The notes: generated by a model from the letters alone, not told the origin. 64,000 nucleotides of DNA from Loigolactobacillus coryniformis subsp. coryniformis KCTC 3167 = DSM 20001 (GCF_002706425.1 NZ_CP017713.1:124001-188000), one strand, 5' to 3'; counted from the first letter of the stretch, positions 35,019 to 44,826 are shown. Program-made: numbers and translations.

Positions 35019-37359
35019 AACGCCAATGAATTCGCTGGATCACAAAATATTCCATTAAGACTTGTAGACCGCGAAACAGCGGGTAGCTCGCGCAGATCAG
35101 TGGCAAGTAAATCAACGCCAGAGACCAGTTGAACAATGAGATCAACGAGAAAAACTGGCCGGCTAGCGGGAACATTAAAATAAATGCAGTGATCAGGCTA
35201 CCAACGAGTAGACTTTTCCAACGATTAAACGGTCGGGTGATCGAAATCAGCGCACTGAAGCTGACAGTGCCGGTTAGCAGCACGCTTAAGGTCGAAGTTT
35301 GCGCGTGGTTAAGCTGCAGCTGACCACCTAACAGGTGAACGAATAAAATGTAACTGACGATCAACGCTGCAGCGGGTACTGCGGTGCGCATGACTTTCGC
35401 CATAAAATAGCCGGTGATCCGCTGATAATTTGGCGCCATCGCTAGGAAGAATGAGGGGATTCCCACCGTCAACGCGGCGATCGGGGTTAATTGGATCGGC
35501 GCAAACGGATAATCTTGGTTAAGAAAGATAAAAACGAAGCCCAGCACCACGGAGTAAATGGTTTTGATCAAGTATAGTGCCGCCACCTGTTCAATGTTGT
35601 TGATCACGCGGCGACCTTCGTTTAATACATGCACCATGGCGTCAAAGTTAGAGTCTAGCAGGACAAAATCAGCAACACTTTTGGGTGCTTCGCTGCCACT
35701 GGCCAAAGCCACGCCGCAGTCAGCTTGGCGTAACGCTAAAACATCATTAACGCCATCGCCGGTCATCGCGACTGTATGGCCAGCAGCTTGATAAGCACGG
35801 ATCAGCTGTTGCTTTTGTGTTGGCGATACCCGACCAAAAACCGTGTAATCACGAATCAATTGATCGAAGTCAGCCGTTTCGCCTTGGGTGTGCATGTCGA
35901 TAAAATGGGTACTATCGGCGATTCCAGCACGTTGGGCAATATTAGCCACCGTTGTTGGATTATCACCGGAAATCACCTTGATCGCAATATCTTGAGTCGC
36001 AAAATAGCTGAACGTTTTGACTGCGGTCGGTCGGATTTCGTCGCGTAGCAAAATGAGTCCCCAAAATTCAATTGCAGCCGGTAAATCAGCGGTCAAGCGC
36101 GCTTGACTACGCGCTAGACATAAAACACGTTCTCCTTTTGCTGTGTGTTGAGCGATCAATTCTTGTTGTGCCGGCGTCAGTTGGGGCAGGACATATTCAG
36201 GGGCACCGATAATAAAACTGCCTTGCTCGGCAAAGGTGACGCCACTCCATTTACGTGCCGAAGAAAAAGGCATCGTTTGTACTTTCTGCCAGGTGGCCGG
36301 TTGCGGTAAAGCGGCTTGCAAGGCAGCGGCAGTGGGATTATCTTCATTTAATGTATTGACGGTTTGTGCCAATGCTTGTTCCAGCTGCGTTTTGGTGTGT
36401 GGAGCTACTGGCAACAAATCGCTCATGGTAAGTGCGCCGCTGGTGATCGTGCCCGTTTTATCAAGACACAAAACGTCAACGCGGGCTAGTGCTTCGATCG
36501 CTGGTAAGGTGCGGACTAAGACTTGCCGGCGGCCTAAGGTGAGCGCACTTACGGCTAAGGCCACTGATGTCAAAAGAACCAAGCCTTCAGGAATCATGCC
36601 GATCGTCGCTGCGGCGGTGCCTAAAATAGCATGATTGAGGTGGCCCCGTTGCCAATAGGCAGAAATGAATAGCGCTACACCTAAGGGCACAATAATAAAG
36701 GTCAGTACTTTAATGATGCGATTGATCGTATCTAAAAGGACGCTGGTCAGCTTTTTTTCCTGTTTGGCCGCATGGGCTAACTTAGCGACAAAGCTTTGCT
36801 GACCAACTGCAGTGACTTGAACTAATGCTTGACCACTAACGATAAAGCTACCTGATAATAACTTAGAATCGACGGTTTTATTGATCGGTTTGGCTTCGCC
36901 AGTCAACTGTGACTCGTCGACTTCGAGGCCATCAGTTTGGCGTACACGGCTATCGGCTGGCACCTGATCGCCGCGGGATAAAAATAAAATATCATCACGG
37001 ACAATATCAGCCTGTACGATGGCCTGTTTTTGCTGCTGCCGGATCACGGTTAGTGGCGATTCCGCCAGTAGTGAAAGCTGATCGATTTTGTGCTTCTCGC
37101 GCAGTTCTTGAACGATCCCAATTATCGTATTAAAGGTCGCCACGCCGAGAAAAAGTAGATTACGATAACTACCAGTAGTGACGATCAACGCGCCTAAAAT
37201 GAGGTTGATCAGATTAAACAGCGTTAACGTATTATCGCGCAAAATTTGTTGTGTACTCCGCGTCAATGAAGGTGGCGGTGTATTTTTTTGCCCGGTAGCG
37301 ATCCGCTGCTCAACTTCAGCGGTCGTCAAGCCAGTTTTTAGATCAATTTTCGTCTGCAA
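35017..37359 (-). CDS. CtpE-like cation P-type ATPase
   Basis: 780 residues if started at TTG 37359, seven bases after GGAGGTGACG; a GTG three codons earlier overlaps the ribosome site itself. It has the N-terminal cation ATPase domain, the actuator loop DESQLTGEAKPINK, the phosphorylation motif LCLDKTGTITSG, and the hinge VAMTGDGVNDVLALRQADCGVAL. The absence of a CPx motif or heavy-metal domain excludes P1B. Overall form fits the CtpE/YfgQ group, linked to calcium uptake in mycobacteria; substrate here is unproven. About ten membrane spans. Confidence 0.85.
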   Translation of the reverse strand: MQTKIDLKTGLTTAEVEQRIATGQKNTPPPSLTRSTQQILRDNTLTLFNLINLILGALIVTTGSYRNLLFLGVATFNTIIGIVQELREKHKIDQLSLLAESPLTVIRQQQKQAIVQADIVRDDILFLSRGDQVPADSRVRQTDGLEVDESQLTGEAKPINKTVDSKLLSGSFIVSGQALVQVTAVGQQSFVAKLAHAAKQEKKLTSVLLDTINRIIKVLTFIIVPLGVALFISAYWQRGHLNHAILGTAAATIGMIPEGLVLLTSVALAVSALTLGRRQVLVRTLPAIEALARVDVLCLDKTGTITSGALTMSDLLPVAPHTKTQLEQALAQTVNTLNEDNPTAAALQAALPQPATWQKVQTMPFSSARKWSGVTFAEQGSFIIGAPEYVLPQLTPAQQELIAQHTAKGERVLCLARSQARLTADLPAAIEFWGLILLRDEIRPTAVKTFSYFATQDIAIKVISGDNPTTVANIAQRAGIADSTHFIDMHTQGETADFDQLIRDYTVFGRVSPTQKQQLIRAYQAAGHTVAMTGDGVNDVLALRQADCGVALASGSEAPKSVADFVLLDSNFDAMVHVLNEGRRVINNIEQVAALYLIKTIYSVVLGFVFIFLNQDYPFAPIQLTPIAALTVGIPSFFLAMAPNYQRITGYFMAKVMRTAVPAAALIVSYILFVHLLGGQLQLNHAQTSTLSVLLTGTVSFSALISITRPFNRWKSLLVGSLITAFILMFPLAGQFFSLISLFNWSLALIYLPLICASYPLFRGLQVLMEYFVIQRIHWR

Positions 37360-37535
37360 AATCGTCACCTCCGAGCCGGAATTACTTTTGTAATAGCACG
37401 TTTTAGTTCTATTAAAAGTATAACATGGACTATTTTGTCTAACATTAAAACAGAATTGGCGAATTACGTGGCAAGACTTGCAAAACCGTTTTCATAACGA
37501 CATAATAAAAGAAAAAGACTAGTGAGGCGTTTTTA

Positions 37536-38027
37536 ATGGATGAACAAGCAATCAAACAGGCTAGTTGGAAGATTAGTTTTAAGAAGCAGCCGCAGGAACA
37601 AAAATATAGTGGCGATGTCGAATTTAATGGCGGTGCACTAGCAGCAGCGGTGGTCTATATTCAGTTGATGACGACGATCGCCAAAAAAACGCAAGTGGTC
37701 AGTGATAAGCGTAAATTTTATTTAGCAACTAAAGAAATTGGGCTACGCGATGGCTTTGCGGCCGATCAATATAAGATTCAATACATTCAAAGTGCGTTAT
37801 TAGATAGTGGCTTTGATTTTACTTTAGAAAAGGCGGTTGGCGCTGAACTTGATGATAGTACGGCGACGATTCATTTTGCGGCTGATCCAATGAGCTGTGT
37901 TTGGCCAACTGAAATTATTGGTAAAGCATTGGCGGCACAATTGACTGATACGGAGCGCGCTAGCTTTAATCAAGCGGTGACGACTGCCGCCGACACACAA
38001 ATGGCGTCATTGGAGCAGTTAAAATGA
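37536..38027 (+). CDS. Conserved-looking cytosolic protein, unknown
   Basis: 163 residues. I do not recognise the family. It has no signal peptide or long hydrophobic stretch, mixed alpha/beta composition, a GGALAAAVVYIQLMTTIAKK helix near residue 32 and FAADPMSCVWPTEIIG near 123. The stop overlaps the start of a 40-residue basic protein (ATGA), so the two are probably co-translated. Confidence 0.65.
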   Translation: MDEQAIKQASWKISFKKQPQEQKYSGDVEFNGGALAAAVVYIQLMTTIAKKTQVVSDKRKFYLATKEIGLRDGFAADQYKIQYIQSALLDSGFDFTLEKAVGAELDDSTATIHFAADPMSCVWPTEIIGKALAAQLTDTERASFNQAVTTAADTQMASLEQLK

Positions 38028-38146
38028 GCAGCGGAACGATTGGCAACCCCGATGCCCAAGTGGTTAAGTTATTTGGCTTAGATCGTTTGGCCAAAAAGAA
38101 AAAAGTTGTGAAAACTCAACAAAATAAGTCTAAAAAAAGCAAATGA
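38024..38146 (+). CDS. 40-residue basic protein, unknown
   Basis: Starts at ATG 38024, overlapping the preceding stop by four bases. The N-terminal half (SSGTIGNPDAQVVKLFGLDRLA) looks structured; the C-terminal half is a run of Lys with Thr, Gln and Ser (KKKKVVKTQQNKSKKSK). It might bind nucleic acid, but that is a guess from composition only. Its stop is inside the terminator hairpin. Coupled start and tight spacing argue it is real. Confidence 0.6.
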   Translation: MSSGTIGNPDAQVVKLFGLDRLAKKKKVVKTQQNKSKKSK

Positions 38147-38170
38147 TTTTAGCGCTAATTGCTAAAATCA
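38144..38170 (+). terminator. Terminator after the small basic protein
   Basis: TGATTTTAGC and GCTAAAATCA pair perfectly around seven bases. The following T-run is interrupted (CTTGCTTTT). Confidence 0.7.
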
Positions 38171-38171
38171 C

Positions 38172-38199
38172 TTGCTTTTAGTGTGTAAAATGCTACTAT
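38172..38199 (+). promoter_or_regulatory. prs promoter
   Basis: TTGCTT (38172-38177) and TACTAT (38194-38199) with a 16-base spacer, 38 bases before the prs start. Confidence 0.5.
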
Positions 38200-38237
38200 T
38201 TTCTTGATAGATAATTCCTAAAAAATGGAGGACCAGC

Positions 38238-39215
38238 ATGACAGAACATAATTTGGACCCGGAACTCAAGCTGATCGCTTTAAATGCTAACCGGCCATTG
38301 GCAGATAAGATTGCTGCAGCGACTGGTGTTCAATTAGCAAAAACATCAGTTAAGCAATTTAGTGATGGTGAGATCCAGATCAATCTTGAAGAAAGCATTC
38401 GGGGCGACGAAGTGTTTGTCATTCAGTCAATTTCCGATCCAATCAACAAAAGTTTGATGGAACTTATGATCATGATCGATGCGCTGCGCCGTGCTAGTGC
38501 AAAATTCATTAATGTCGTGATTCCATATTACGGCTATTCACGGCAGGATCGTAAAGCACGTTCCCGCGAACCGATCACCGCTAAATTGATCGCCAATTTA
38601 TTACAAATGGATGGGGCAACGCGGGTGATCGCTTTAGATCTACACGCTGCTCAATTACAGGGTTTCTTCGATATTCCAGTTGATCATTTACAGGCAGCCC
38701 CTTTGTTGGCTAATTATTTCAAAGCGTGCGGCTTAACTGATGTGGTGGTGGTTTCACCGGATCATAGTAGCGTTGCGCGGGCACGGCAAATGGCAACCTT
38801 ATTAGGCGGTGCGCCAATTGCGATCATTGATCGACGCCAGTCAACGACAACCGGCGAAAATCTCAGTATTATCGGCGATGTGGCGGGTAAAAAAGCAATC
38901 GTGGTTGACGATATGATCGATACTGGGCATCGAATCATCAGCTCAACAGAAGCGTTGAAGCGCGCTGGTGCAACTAAAGTTTATGCTGCTGGAACCCATG
39001 CCGTGTTTTCCGACAATGCGACCGCTAAGCTGCAGGCATCAGCAGTTGAACAAGTGGTTGTCACCGATTCGATCAATATTCCGGATGAAAAACATTTTGC
39101 CAAATTGGCAGTGGTTTCGGTTGGTGAATTGATCGGTAAAGCAATTCAATTGATCCATGACGATCAACCGATCGATGTTTTGTTCCATACTGTAGCTGAT
39201 AAAAACGAAGATTAA
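38238..39215 (+). CDS. prs: Ribose-phosphate pyrophosphokinase
   Basis: 325 residues. Makes PRPP from ribose 5-phosphate and ATP. Signatures: [20 protein letters not shown] (flexible region), [23 protein letters not shown] (ATP loop), [22 protein letters not shown], and the PRPP-binding loop [25 protein letters not shown] precedes the ATG. Standard length; single-gene unit with its own terminator. Confidence 0.95.
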   Translation: MTEHNLDPELKLIALNANRPLADKIAAATGVQLAKTSVKQFSDGEIQINLEESIRGDEVFVIQSISDPINKSLMELMIMIDALRRASAKFINVVIPYYGYSRQDRKARSREPITAKLIANLLQMDGATRVIALDLHAAQLQGFFDIPVDHLQAAPLLANYFKACGLTDVVVVSPDHSSVARARQMATLLGGAPIAIIDRRQSTTTGENLSIIGDVAGKKAIVVDDMIDTGHRIISSTEALKRAGATKVYAAGTHAVFSDNATAKLQASAVEQVVVTDSINIPDEKHFAKLAVVSVGELIGKAIQLIHDDQPIDVLFHTVADKNED

Positions 39216-39222
39216 GGACTTG

Positions 39223-39260
39223 AAGACAGTGAACCTTTTTACAGGTCACTGTCTTTTTTT
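39223..39260 (+). terminator. prs terminator
   Basis: AAGACAGTGA pairs with TCACTGTCTT, followed by a T-run. Confidence 0.88.
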
Positions 39261-39331
39261 AAATAAAAATGGCAATTTAATGAATAATCGATTAGAATTA
39301 ACTTTATCAAATTTAAAAAGGGTGGTCATTT

Positions 39332-39601
39332 ATGCGTGCAGTATTAACCGTTGTCGGGCGAGATAAGGTCGGAATCGTTGCCGGAGTTAGTCAAACCTTG
39401 GCCGAATTGAAGTTTAATATCGTCGATATGAGCCAGACGATCATGCAAGGGAGTTTTACCATGATGCTGATGTGTGAGTTACCCGCCACTGACGTTGATT
39501 TTGAACAAGTCCGCAGTCAATTAAATGAACTGGGACAGCAACTAGGCGTCCAAATTCGGATCCAACGTGAAGAAATTTTTGACACGATGTACAAAATTTA
39601 A
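39332..39601 (+). CDS. ACT domain protein (UPF0237)
   Basis: 89 residues forming one ACT domain: [37 protein letters not shown] domains bind small ligands such as amino acids. It is followed 14 bases later by the UPF0210 gene, a pairing found across Firmicutes, so the two likely work together, perhaps with the ACT protein as a sensor. The role is unknown. Confidence 0.88.
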   Translation: MRAVLTVVGRDKVGIVAGVSQTLAELKFNIVDMSQTIMQGSFTMMLMCELPATDVDFEQVRSQLNELGQQLGVQIRIQREEIFDTMYKI

Positions 39602-39615
39602 GGAGGTGCCGCAGC

Positions 39616-40959
39616 TTGGAAACTAGTCAGATCTTAGAAACGATCCGTATGATCGATGAAGAAAATTTAGATATTCGGACGATCACGATGGGCATTTCGC
39701 TACTCGACTGTATCGATCCAGATATTGAGCGGGCCTGTGATAAAATCTATCAAAAAATCACTACCAAAGCGGCACATTTGGTTGAGGTAGCGGCTGCCAT
39801 CGAAGCTGAATACGGGGTGCCAATCATTCACAAGCGAATCGCGGTAACGCCGATCAGTATCATCGGTGCCGCCACGGCGGCCATCGATTACCTACCGTTT
39901 GCACAAGCTTTGGATCGGGCGGCAAAAAAAGTAGGCGTTAACTTTATCGGCGGTTTTTCCGCGCTGGTGCAAAAAGGGTACCAAAAGGGCGATGAGATTT
40001 TAATTCACTCGCTTCCCCAAGCGTTGAGCCAAACCGAATTTGTGTGCGGCTCGGTCAACGTTGGTTCCAGTAAATCAGGCATCAACATGGACGCTGTTCG
40101 CGATATGGGCGAAGCGGTTAAAGCGGCCGCCGCACTTTCGCCGCTAGCGCCGGCTAAGTTAGTCGTTTTCGCTAATGCGGTGGAAGACAATCCCTTTATG
40201 GCTGGCGCCTTTCATGGTGTCGGTGAAGCGGATGTGGTGATCAATGTTGGCGTCAGCGGCCCTGGCGTGGTCAAGCGTGCGTTGGAAAAGGTTAAAGGCG
40301 AACCCTTTGACGTGGTCGCCGAAACAATCAAGAAAACCGCCTTTAAGATCACACGTGTCGGCCAATTAGTCGGCCATATCGCTGCCGAACGACTTGATGT
40401 GCCGTTTGGTATCGTTGATCTTTCGCTGGCGCCAACGCCGAAAGTTGGCGACTCGGTAGCCCGTATCCTCGAAGAGATCGGCTTGGAAACTGTTGGTACG
40501 CATGGCACAACCGCTGCTCTAGCAATGCTAAACGATGCAGTCAAAAAAGGTGGTGTGATGGCCTGCAACCAAGTTGGCGGCTTATCAGGTGCTTTTATCC
40601 CTGTTTCTGAGGATGAAGGGATGATTGCTGCCGCCACTAGTGGGGCGCTAAATTTGGAGAAGTTAGAGGCCATGACGGCGGTTTGTTCGGTGGGGCTGGA
40701 TATGATCGCCATTCCGGGGGATACCCCGGCAACGACGATCGCTGCCATGATCGCTGATGAAGCCGCGATCGGCATGATCAACAACAAAACCACTGCTGTC
40801 CGGGTTATTCCGGCGGTTGGCGCTAAGGTCGGCGACAACGTCGAATTTGGTGGCTTATTAGGGCGCTCGCCGGTGATGCCAGTTAATACTGCCTCGTCGG
40901 CGGACTTTATTGCCCGCGGTGGTCATATTCCGGCACCAATTCATTCGTTTAAAAACTAA
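39616..40959 (+). CDS. UPF0210/PFL-family protein
   Basis: 447 residues from TTG 39616 behind AAGGAGGTG. The sequence fits the DUF711/UPF0210 family: [15 protein letters not shown] near the N-terminus, [30 protein letters not shown], and [29 protein letters not shown] in the C-terminal part. Family structures resemble glycyl-radical/pyruvate-formate-lyase folds, but no glycyl-radical motif is seen and the reaction is unknown. Co-transcribed with the ACT protein. Confidence 0.88.
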   Translation: METSQILETIRMIDEENLDIRTITMGISLLDCIDPDIERACDKIYQKITTKAAHLVEVAAAIEAEYGVPIIHKRIAVTPISIIGAATAAIDYLPFAQALDRAAKKVGVNFIGGFSALVQKGYQKGDEILIHSLPQALSQTEFVCGSVNVGSSKSGINMDAVRDMGEAVKAAAALSPLAPAKLVVFANAVEDNPFMAGAFHGVGEADVVINVGVSGPGVVKRALEKVKGEPFDVVAETIKKTAFKITRVGQLVGHIAAERLDVPFGIVDLSLAPTPKVGDSVARILEEIGLETVGTHGTTAALAMLNDAVKKGGVMACNQVGGLSGAFIPVSEDEGMIAAATSGALNLEKLEAMTAVCSVGLDMIAIPGDTPATTIAAMIADEAAIGMINNKTTAVRVIPAVGAKVGDNVEFGGLLGRSPVMPVNTASSADFIARGGHIPAPIHSFKN

Positions 40960-40971
40960 AGTCAGCAAAAA

Positions 40972-41090
40972 GAGAGTGTGACATAAGGCGCTCAGCTTTT
41001 GAGTATTAGCCTAGAGCGGCGAATAATTCACGTAGTGGATTATTTGACGATCGTAGCTAAACGGAAAAAGTTGCCTTATGGAACACGTTT
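40972..41090. repeat. Structured intergenic repeat (family A, copy 1)
   Basis: The ends pair: GTGTGACATAAGGC (40976) with GCCTTATGGAACAC (ending 41086). Inside are a CTCA/TGAG hairpin, and AATAAT-T-CAC-GTA-GTG-G-ATTATT. The copy at 47781-47898 has the same layout with different paired bases, so the structure is conserved by compensating change. Conserved unpaired blocks include TTTGAC, GTAGCTA and a final CACGTTT. It starts 13 bases after the UPF0210 stop. Confidence 0.7.
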
Positions 41091-41123
41091 TAACTATATT
41101 ATTTGGAAGTACAAAAGAGGAGC

Positions 41124-41158
41124 TGTGACATAAATTATTTATGTCACAACCCTTTTTT
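41124..41158. terminator. Terminator between UPF0210 and the MocR gene
   Basis: TGTGACATAAA pairs with TTTATGTCACA, followed by CCCTTTTTT. Its left arm repeats the GTGACATAA of the preceding repeat. It serves the plus strand and abuts the minus-strand MocR gene end. Confidence 0.8.
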
Positions 41159-42575
41159 AGTCCTTTCTAGCGCGCTTGATCAACTGGGCTAGAACGGCGA
41201 TTCCCTGGCGAAATTCTGCCGGTGCCACGTAAGCAAATGATAGGCGTAGCGCCTGGTTAGTACCATAAATCGTCCCCGGATTAAACAAAATATGCCGCTT
41301 AAGCGCCGCTTGAAATAGCCGTTCAACATTGATCGTTGGGGCTAATTTGAGCCAAATATAAAAGCCACCGCGGGGGATCTGCCAAGTGGCAACGTCAGCT
41401 AAATAGTCTTGCAAACTAGCGAGGGCAGCGTCACGGCGTTGGCGCAGTTGCTGACGTAATTCAGTCAGGTAAGCGTCATAAGCTGGATCAGTTAGTAGCG
41501 CCGCTAACAGTTGTTGCGCCAGTGAACTTGCACCATAATCGGTTTGCATTTTGACGTCACTTAAGCGGCGGATGACTGCAGCGGGGCCGACTAGCCAACC
41601 TATGCGTAAGCCGGGAGCCAGTGTTTTTGAGATCGTACCTAGATATAACACGTTGTTGGCGCGATCCAGTGCTTTTAATGGCAATGGCGGTGGAGTTTCT
41701 AACCAGAGTTCCTGGTAGGCGGTGTCCTCGATGATCGGCAATTGATGTTTCTGGGCAAATTGCAGCAGTTGCTGGCGGCGTTGTAGCGACATCACGCTGC
41801 CAGTTGGATTTTGGAAGCTGGGGATCGTGTAAAGCAATTGTTGGGTCGTGCTGTGCGGCGGAATTTGCCAATAACAGAGGCCAGCGTCATCTTGGGGGAT
41901 GCCGGTTAAAGTAGCAGCCGCCGACTGGAAAACTTGCAATGACTTCAGATACGTGGCGGCTTCGGTATAAACGGTTGCGCCGGGTTTAAGTAGCGCGACT
42001 GAAATTAAATCCAGCGCCTGTAGCGAGCCCGTGGTGATCAAAATATTTTCCGGTTGGACGTCAATGTGCCAGCGTTGTAGCCGTTTCGCCAGTGCTTGGC
42101 GTAAATTTAGCGCGCCTAATGGTTCCAAATAGTTCATCTGCGTAATTTGCGGCGTGATCGCCTGTAATTTAGCTTGCACCAATTTTTGAGGAAATAATTC
42201 TGGCGCTAATTCACCGGTGCTCAAGCGTAAGTAATTTTCGCCTTCTAGTCGATTGATCGTTTGGATCGTTGGTAAATTCGCGTTGAATTGCCCGTGTAAA
42301 TAGGGCTGCCAATCTAGCGCTAACGACCAAGTGTTACTGGCAACGCGGGTACCGTCACCGTACGCACTGCTTAAAACGCCATCGGCTTGTAGATCGTTTA
42401 ATGCGGTGACGATCGTGCTCCGGTTAACGTTAAATTGAGCGGCTAACTGGCGCTGAGCCGGTAATTTTTCACCGACTAACCAGTTGCCTTGTTGGATCTG
42501 TTGGCGGCAGTAAGCGCTGATTTGTTGATATAGTGGTGTGGTGACCTGCGGATCGGGTTGCCAATTAATTTCCAT
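41157..42575 (-). CDS. MocR-type PLP-dependent transcription regulator
   Basis: 472 residues from ATG 42575, with AAGAGGCG upstream; the frame is open for 46 more codons but without support. The N-terminal GntR winged helix (PLYQQISAYCRQQIQQGNW, LPAQRQLAAQFNVNRSTIV) is fused to a class I aminotransferase-like domain with the PLP lysine in LGTISKTLAPGLRIGWLVGP and substrate Arg region near the end. Such proteins sense amino-acid-like ligands through PLP. It is divergent from a LysE-family exporter, which it probably controls. Confidence 0.9.
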   Translation of the reverse strand: MEINWQPDPQVTTPLYQQISAYCRQQIQQGNWLVGEKLPAQRQLAAQFNVNRSTIVTALNDLQADGVLSSAYGDGTRVASNTWSLALDWQPYLHGQFNANLPTIQTINRLEGENYLRLSTGELAPELFPQKLVQAKLQAITPQITQMNYLEPLGALNLRQALAKRLQRWHIDVQPENILITTGSLQALDLISVALLKPGATVYTEAATYLKSLQVFQSAAATLTGIPQDDAGLCYWQIPPHSTTQQLLYTIPSFQNPTGSVMSLQRRQQLLQFAQKHQLPIIEDTAYQELWLETPPPLPLKALDRANNVLYLGTISKTLAPGLRIGWLVGPAAVIRRLSDVKMQTDYGASSLAQQLLAALLTDPAYDAYLTELRQQLRQRRDAALASLQDYLADVATWQIPRGGFYIWLKLAPTINVERLFQAALKRHILFNPGTIYGTNQALRLSFAYVAPAEFRQGIAVLAQLIKRARKD

Positions 42576-42598
42576 CGTTTGTTCGCCTCTTTTGTAAT

Positions 42599-42628
42599 GG
42601 TTGGGAAATTTTTTTGAATTTGGTTGGG
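42599..42628. promoter_or_regulatory. Candidate MocR operator repeats
   Basis: Two direct copies of GGTTGGG at 42599-42605 and 42622-42628 are 23 bases apart, about two helical turns, inside the MocR/LysE divergent promoter. MocR regulators often bind paired direct repeats. A third partial copy, GGTTGG, overlaps the LysE ribosome-site region (42694). Confidence 0.45.
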
Positions 42629-42704
42629 TGCAACGCTTGAATTTAACTCTATAATAACCACCTATTAGCGAAAATAAAAGTTTAATTAGTAAAGGTTGGT
42701 TGGT

Positions 42705-43319
42705 ATGGCACATTATTTACAGGGATTATTATTTGGTTTAGCTTACATTGCGCCGATCGGGCTACAGAATTTATTTGTGATCAATACGGCCCTAGCCCAA
42801 CCACGGCGGCGGGCGTTACGGGTGGCAATGATCGTCACTTTCTTCGATATTAGTTTGGCGCTGGCAACTTTTTACGGCGTCGGTAAATTACTGACGTGGT
42901 TACCGTGGTTGAAAATGGTCGTATTAGGTATTGGCAGCCTGATCGTGCTCTACATTGGCATCAGTTTATTGCGTGCGCAGGCACCACAACTGAAAAAAAG
43001 CGCCCCGACACAATTTAGTTATTGGCGGGCAACGCTGGCGGCCTTTGCGATTGCTTGGCTGAATCCGCAAGCACTTTTGGATGGGACGTTACTATTAGGG
43101 GCGTTCCGTGCTTCGCTGGCGCCGTTAGCAGCCAATTTTTTTATTGTTGGCGTTATGACGGCATCGGCTGTTTGGTTCACTGGTTTGACGCTACTAATTG
43201 CCTGGTTGCGCGACCGTTTCACGACTAAATTTCTATTGTTGCTCAACCGAATCTGTGGCGTAGTTATTATTTTATACGCCTTGAAGCTGATCAGCGAATT
43301 TTGCCAGTCAGTTTGGTAA
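42705..43319 (+). CDS. LysE-family amino acid exporter
   Basis: 204 residues from ATG 42705 (AAAGG upstream). Six hydrophobic segments and the LysE N-terminal signature GLAYIAPIGLQNLFVINTA are present, followed by ALAFAIAWLNPQALLDGTLL-type family segment (Asn-Pro in helix 5). LysE/ArgO members export basic amino acids. Divergent from a MocR regulator, a common arrangement for self-regulated exporters. Confidence 0.88.
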   Translation: MAHYLQGLLFGLAYIAPIGLQNLFVINTALAQPRRRALRVAMIVTFFDISLALATFYGVGKLLTWLPWLKMVVLGIGSLIVLYIGISLLRAQAPQLKKSAPTQFSYWRATLAAFAIAWLNPQALLDGTLLLGAFRASLAPLAANFFIVGVMTASAVWFTGLTLLIAWLRDRFTTKFLLLLNRICGVVIILYALKLISEFCQSVW

Positions 43320-43344
43320 AATTATCAAAAAGGAGTGAACGGGT

Positions 43345-43881
43345 ATGCGGTATTTGATCTTGTTGCGTGGCGTCAATGTTGGCGGTAATCATCGAGTAGT
43401 CATGGCTGAATTGCGTCAGCAGCTGACTGATTTGGGTTTCAGTGAAGTACGTTCGTATATCGATAGTGGCAATTTGCTGGTTGATAGCCCATTAGCACTG
43501 GCTGAAGTTCAGGCGGCGGTGACCACGCTTTTAGCGACCCAGTATGATTTTCCGGTGGCTGCGCTGGTTATTGAAAAGGAAGCTTACTTGACTGACTTGG
43601 CGCAAGTGCCTGAATGGTGGGGCGCGGTTGGCGATTTGCGGCACAATGCATTGTTCTTTTTGCCGACCTTTACGGCGGCGATGCTGGAATCACTACGCCA
43701 AAAAATAACCACATATGATCAAATTCACTACGGCCAGCACGCGCTATTTTGGACGGCGCCCGCCAAACAGAATTACTCCCGCAGCCTGTACGCCAAATTA
43801 TTACCAATGGCCTTATACTCGGCAGTGACGATCCGCAATCGCAATACAGCGCTGAAGCTGGCTATGTTGCTGCAGAAATAA
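43345..43881 (+). CDS. DUF1697 family protein
   Basis: 178 residues. The N-terminal MRYLILLRGVNVGGNHRVVMAELRQQLTDLGFSEVRSYIDSGNLLV is the DUF1697 signature; the C-terminus ITIRNRNTALKLA is also typical (AVTIRNRNTALKLAMLL). Function of the family is unknown. GGAGTG precedes the ATG. It follows the LysE gene by 25 bases and could share its transcript. Confidence 0.9.
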   Translation: MRYLILLRGVNVGGNHRVVMAELRQQLTDLGFSEVRSYIDSGNLLVDSPLALAEVQAAVTTLLATQYDFPVAALVIEKEAYLTDLAQVPEWWGAVGDLRHNALFFLPTFTAAMLESLRQKITTYDQIHYGQHALFWTAPAKQNYSRSLYAKLLPMALYSAVTIRNRNTALKLAMLLQK

Positions 43882-43955
43882 TGCATTCTATAAGGTGTGT
43901 AGTATAATAAAAGTAGATAAATAGTTTTCATTTTACGCAAAGGAAGGACTTCTGA

Positions 43956-44732
43956 ATGTATAAAGCTGTTGTTTTTTTTGATTTAGATGGGACTTTATTT
44001 GACAACGATAAACAGGTGACGCCGGCCAGTATTAAGGCGATCGCACAGTTAAAAGCCAATAACATCTTACCGGTGATCGCAACGGGACGAAGTTTATTTG
44101 AAATTACCGACACATTGGCGCAGGCGGGAATTGATTCCTGTGTTTGTGCGGATGGTAGCTATATTCAAGTTGCCGGACGGCCGCTGAAAACGGAGTATCT
44201 GAAAACGGCTGATATTACGGCAATTACTGAATACGCACAAAAGACGAATTTGGCGGTTTCTTACTATAATCCTAATGGGTTTGTCGTCAGCCATGAAAAT
44301 AAGCTGGTGCGAGCCAATTATCATGAACTAAAAGAACGGATCACGGTGGCGCCAGAAGCGTATTTGACGACTAAGGTCAACATGTTATTTGTATTTAGTC
44401 AGGAAACGGATAAGCAGGATGATGTCTATCGCAAGCAATTTGATGGGACGTTTAGTTTTTACCGCAATAATTGGCGCGGCCTTGATGTGGTCAAGTATGG
44501 GGTGTCCAAGCGTTCAGGAATCGAATATTTACTGAACCACACCGATTTAGAACACGTGCCAACATACGGTTTCGGTGATTTTTATAACGACTTGCCGATG
44601 TTCGACGTGGTCAAAACACCGATCGCCATGGGCAATGCCGTTCCAGAAATGAAAGCCAAAGCCGCCTGGGTCACTACCAGCAACATGGATGATGGTATCG
44701 TTAATGGCTTAAAGCACTACAATCTAATTTAA
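43956..44732 (+). CDS. Cof-type HAD phosphatase
   Basis: 258 residues. HAD motif I FFDLDGTLFDND, motif II VIATGR, Lys in VVKYGVSKRSGIEYLL, and motif IV FGDFYNDLPMFDVV are all present, with a C2-type cap between II and III. These enzymes dephosphorylate sugar phosphates or flavin/pyridoxal phosphates. Own terminator. Confidence 0.92.
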   Translation: MYKAVVFFDLDGTLFDNDKQVTPASIKAIAQLKANNILPVIATGRSLFEITDTLAQAGIDSCVCADGSYIQVAGRPLKTEYLKTADITAITEYAQKTNLAVSYYNPNGFVVSHENKLVRANYHELKERITVAPEAYLTTKVNMLFVFSQETDKQDDVYRKQFDGTFSFYRNNWRGLDVVKYGVSKRSGIEYLLNHTDLEHVPTYGFGDFYNDLPMFDVVKTPIAMGNAVPEMKAKAAWVTTSNMDDGIVNGLKHYNLI

Positions 44733-44740
44733 GGTAAACA

Positions 44741-44779
44741 AAAAGTTTAGCCAACACGTCGTCGGCTAAACTTTTTTTA
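44741..44779. terminator. Terminator after the Cof phosphatase
   Basis: AAAAGTTTAGCC pairs with GGCTAAACTTTT across a short loop, followed by a T-run. A-runs on the other side let it also end minus-strand transcripts. Confidence 0.85.
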
Positions 44780-44826
44780 GTGCTTAGATCATAGGAAAAA
44801 TACGATATTTATTTTTTCAATCCCCA

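Noticed and set aside
40212-40838. Long minus-strand frame inside the UPF0210 gene
   Set aside because: Shadow frame with Ala/Ser/Thr/Pro-rich composition and no start signal.
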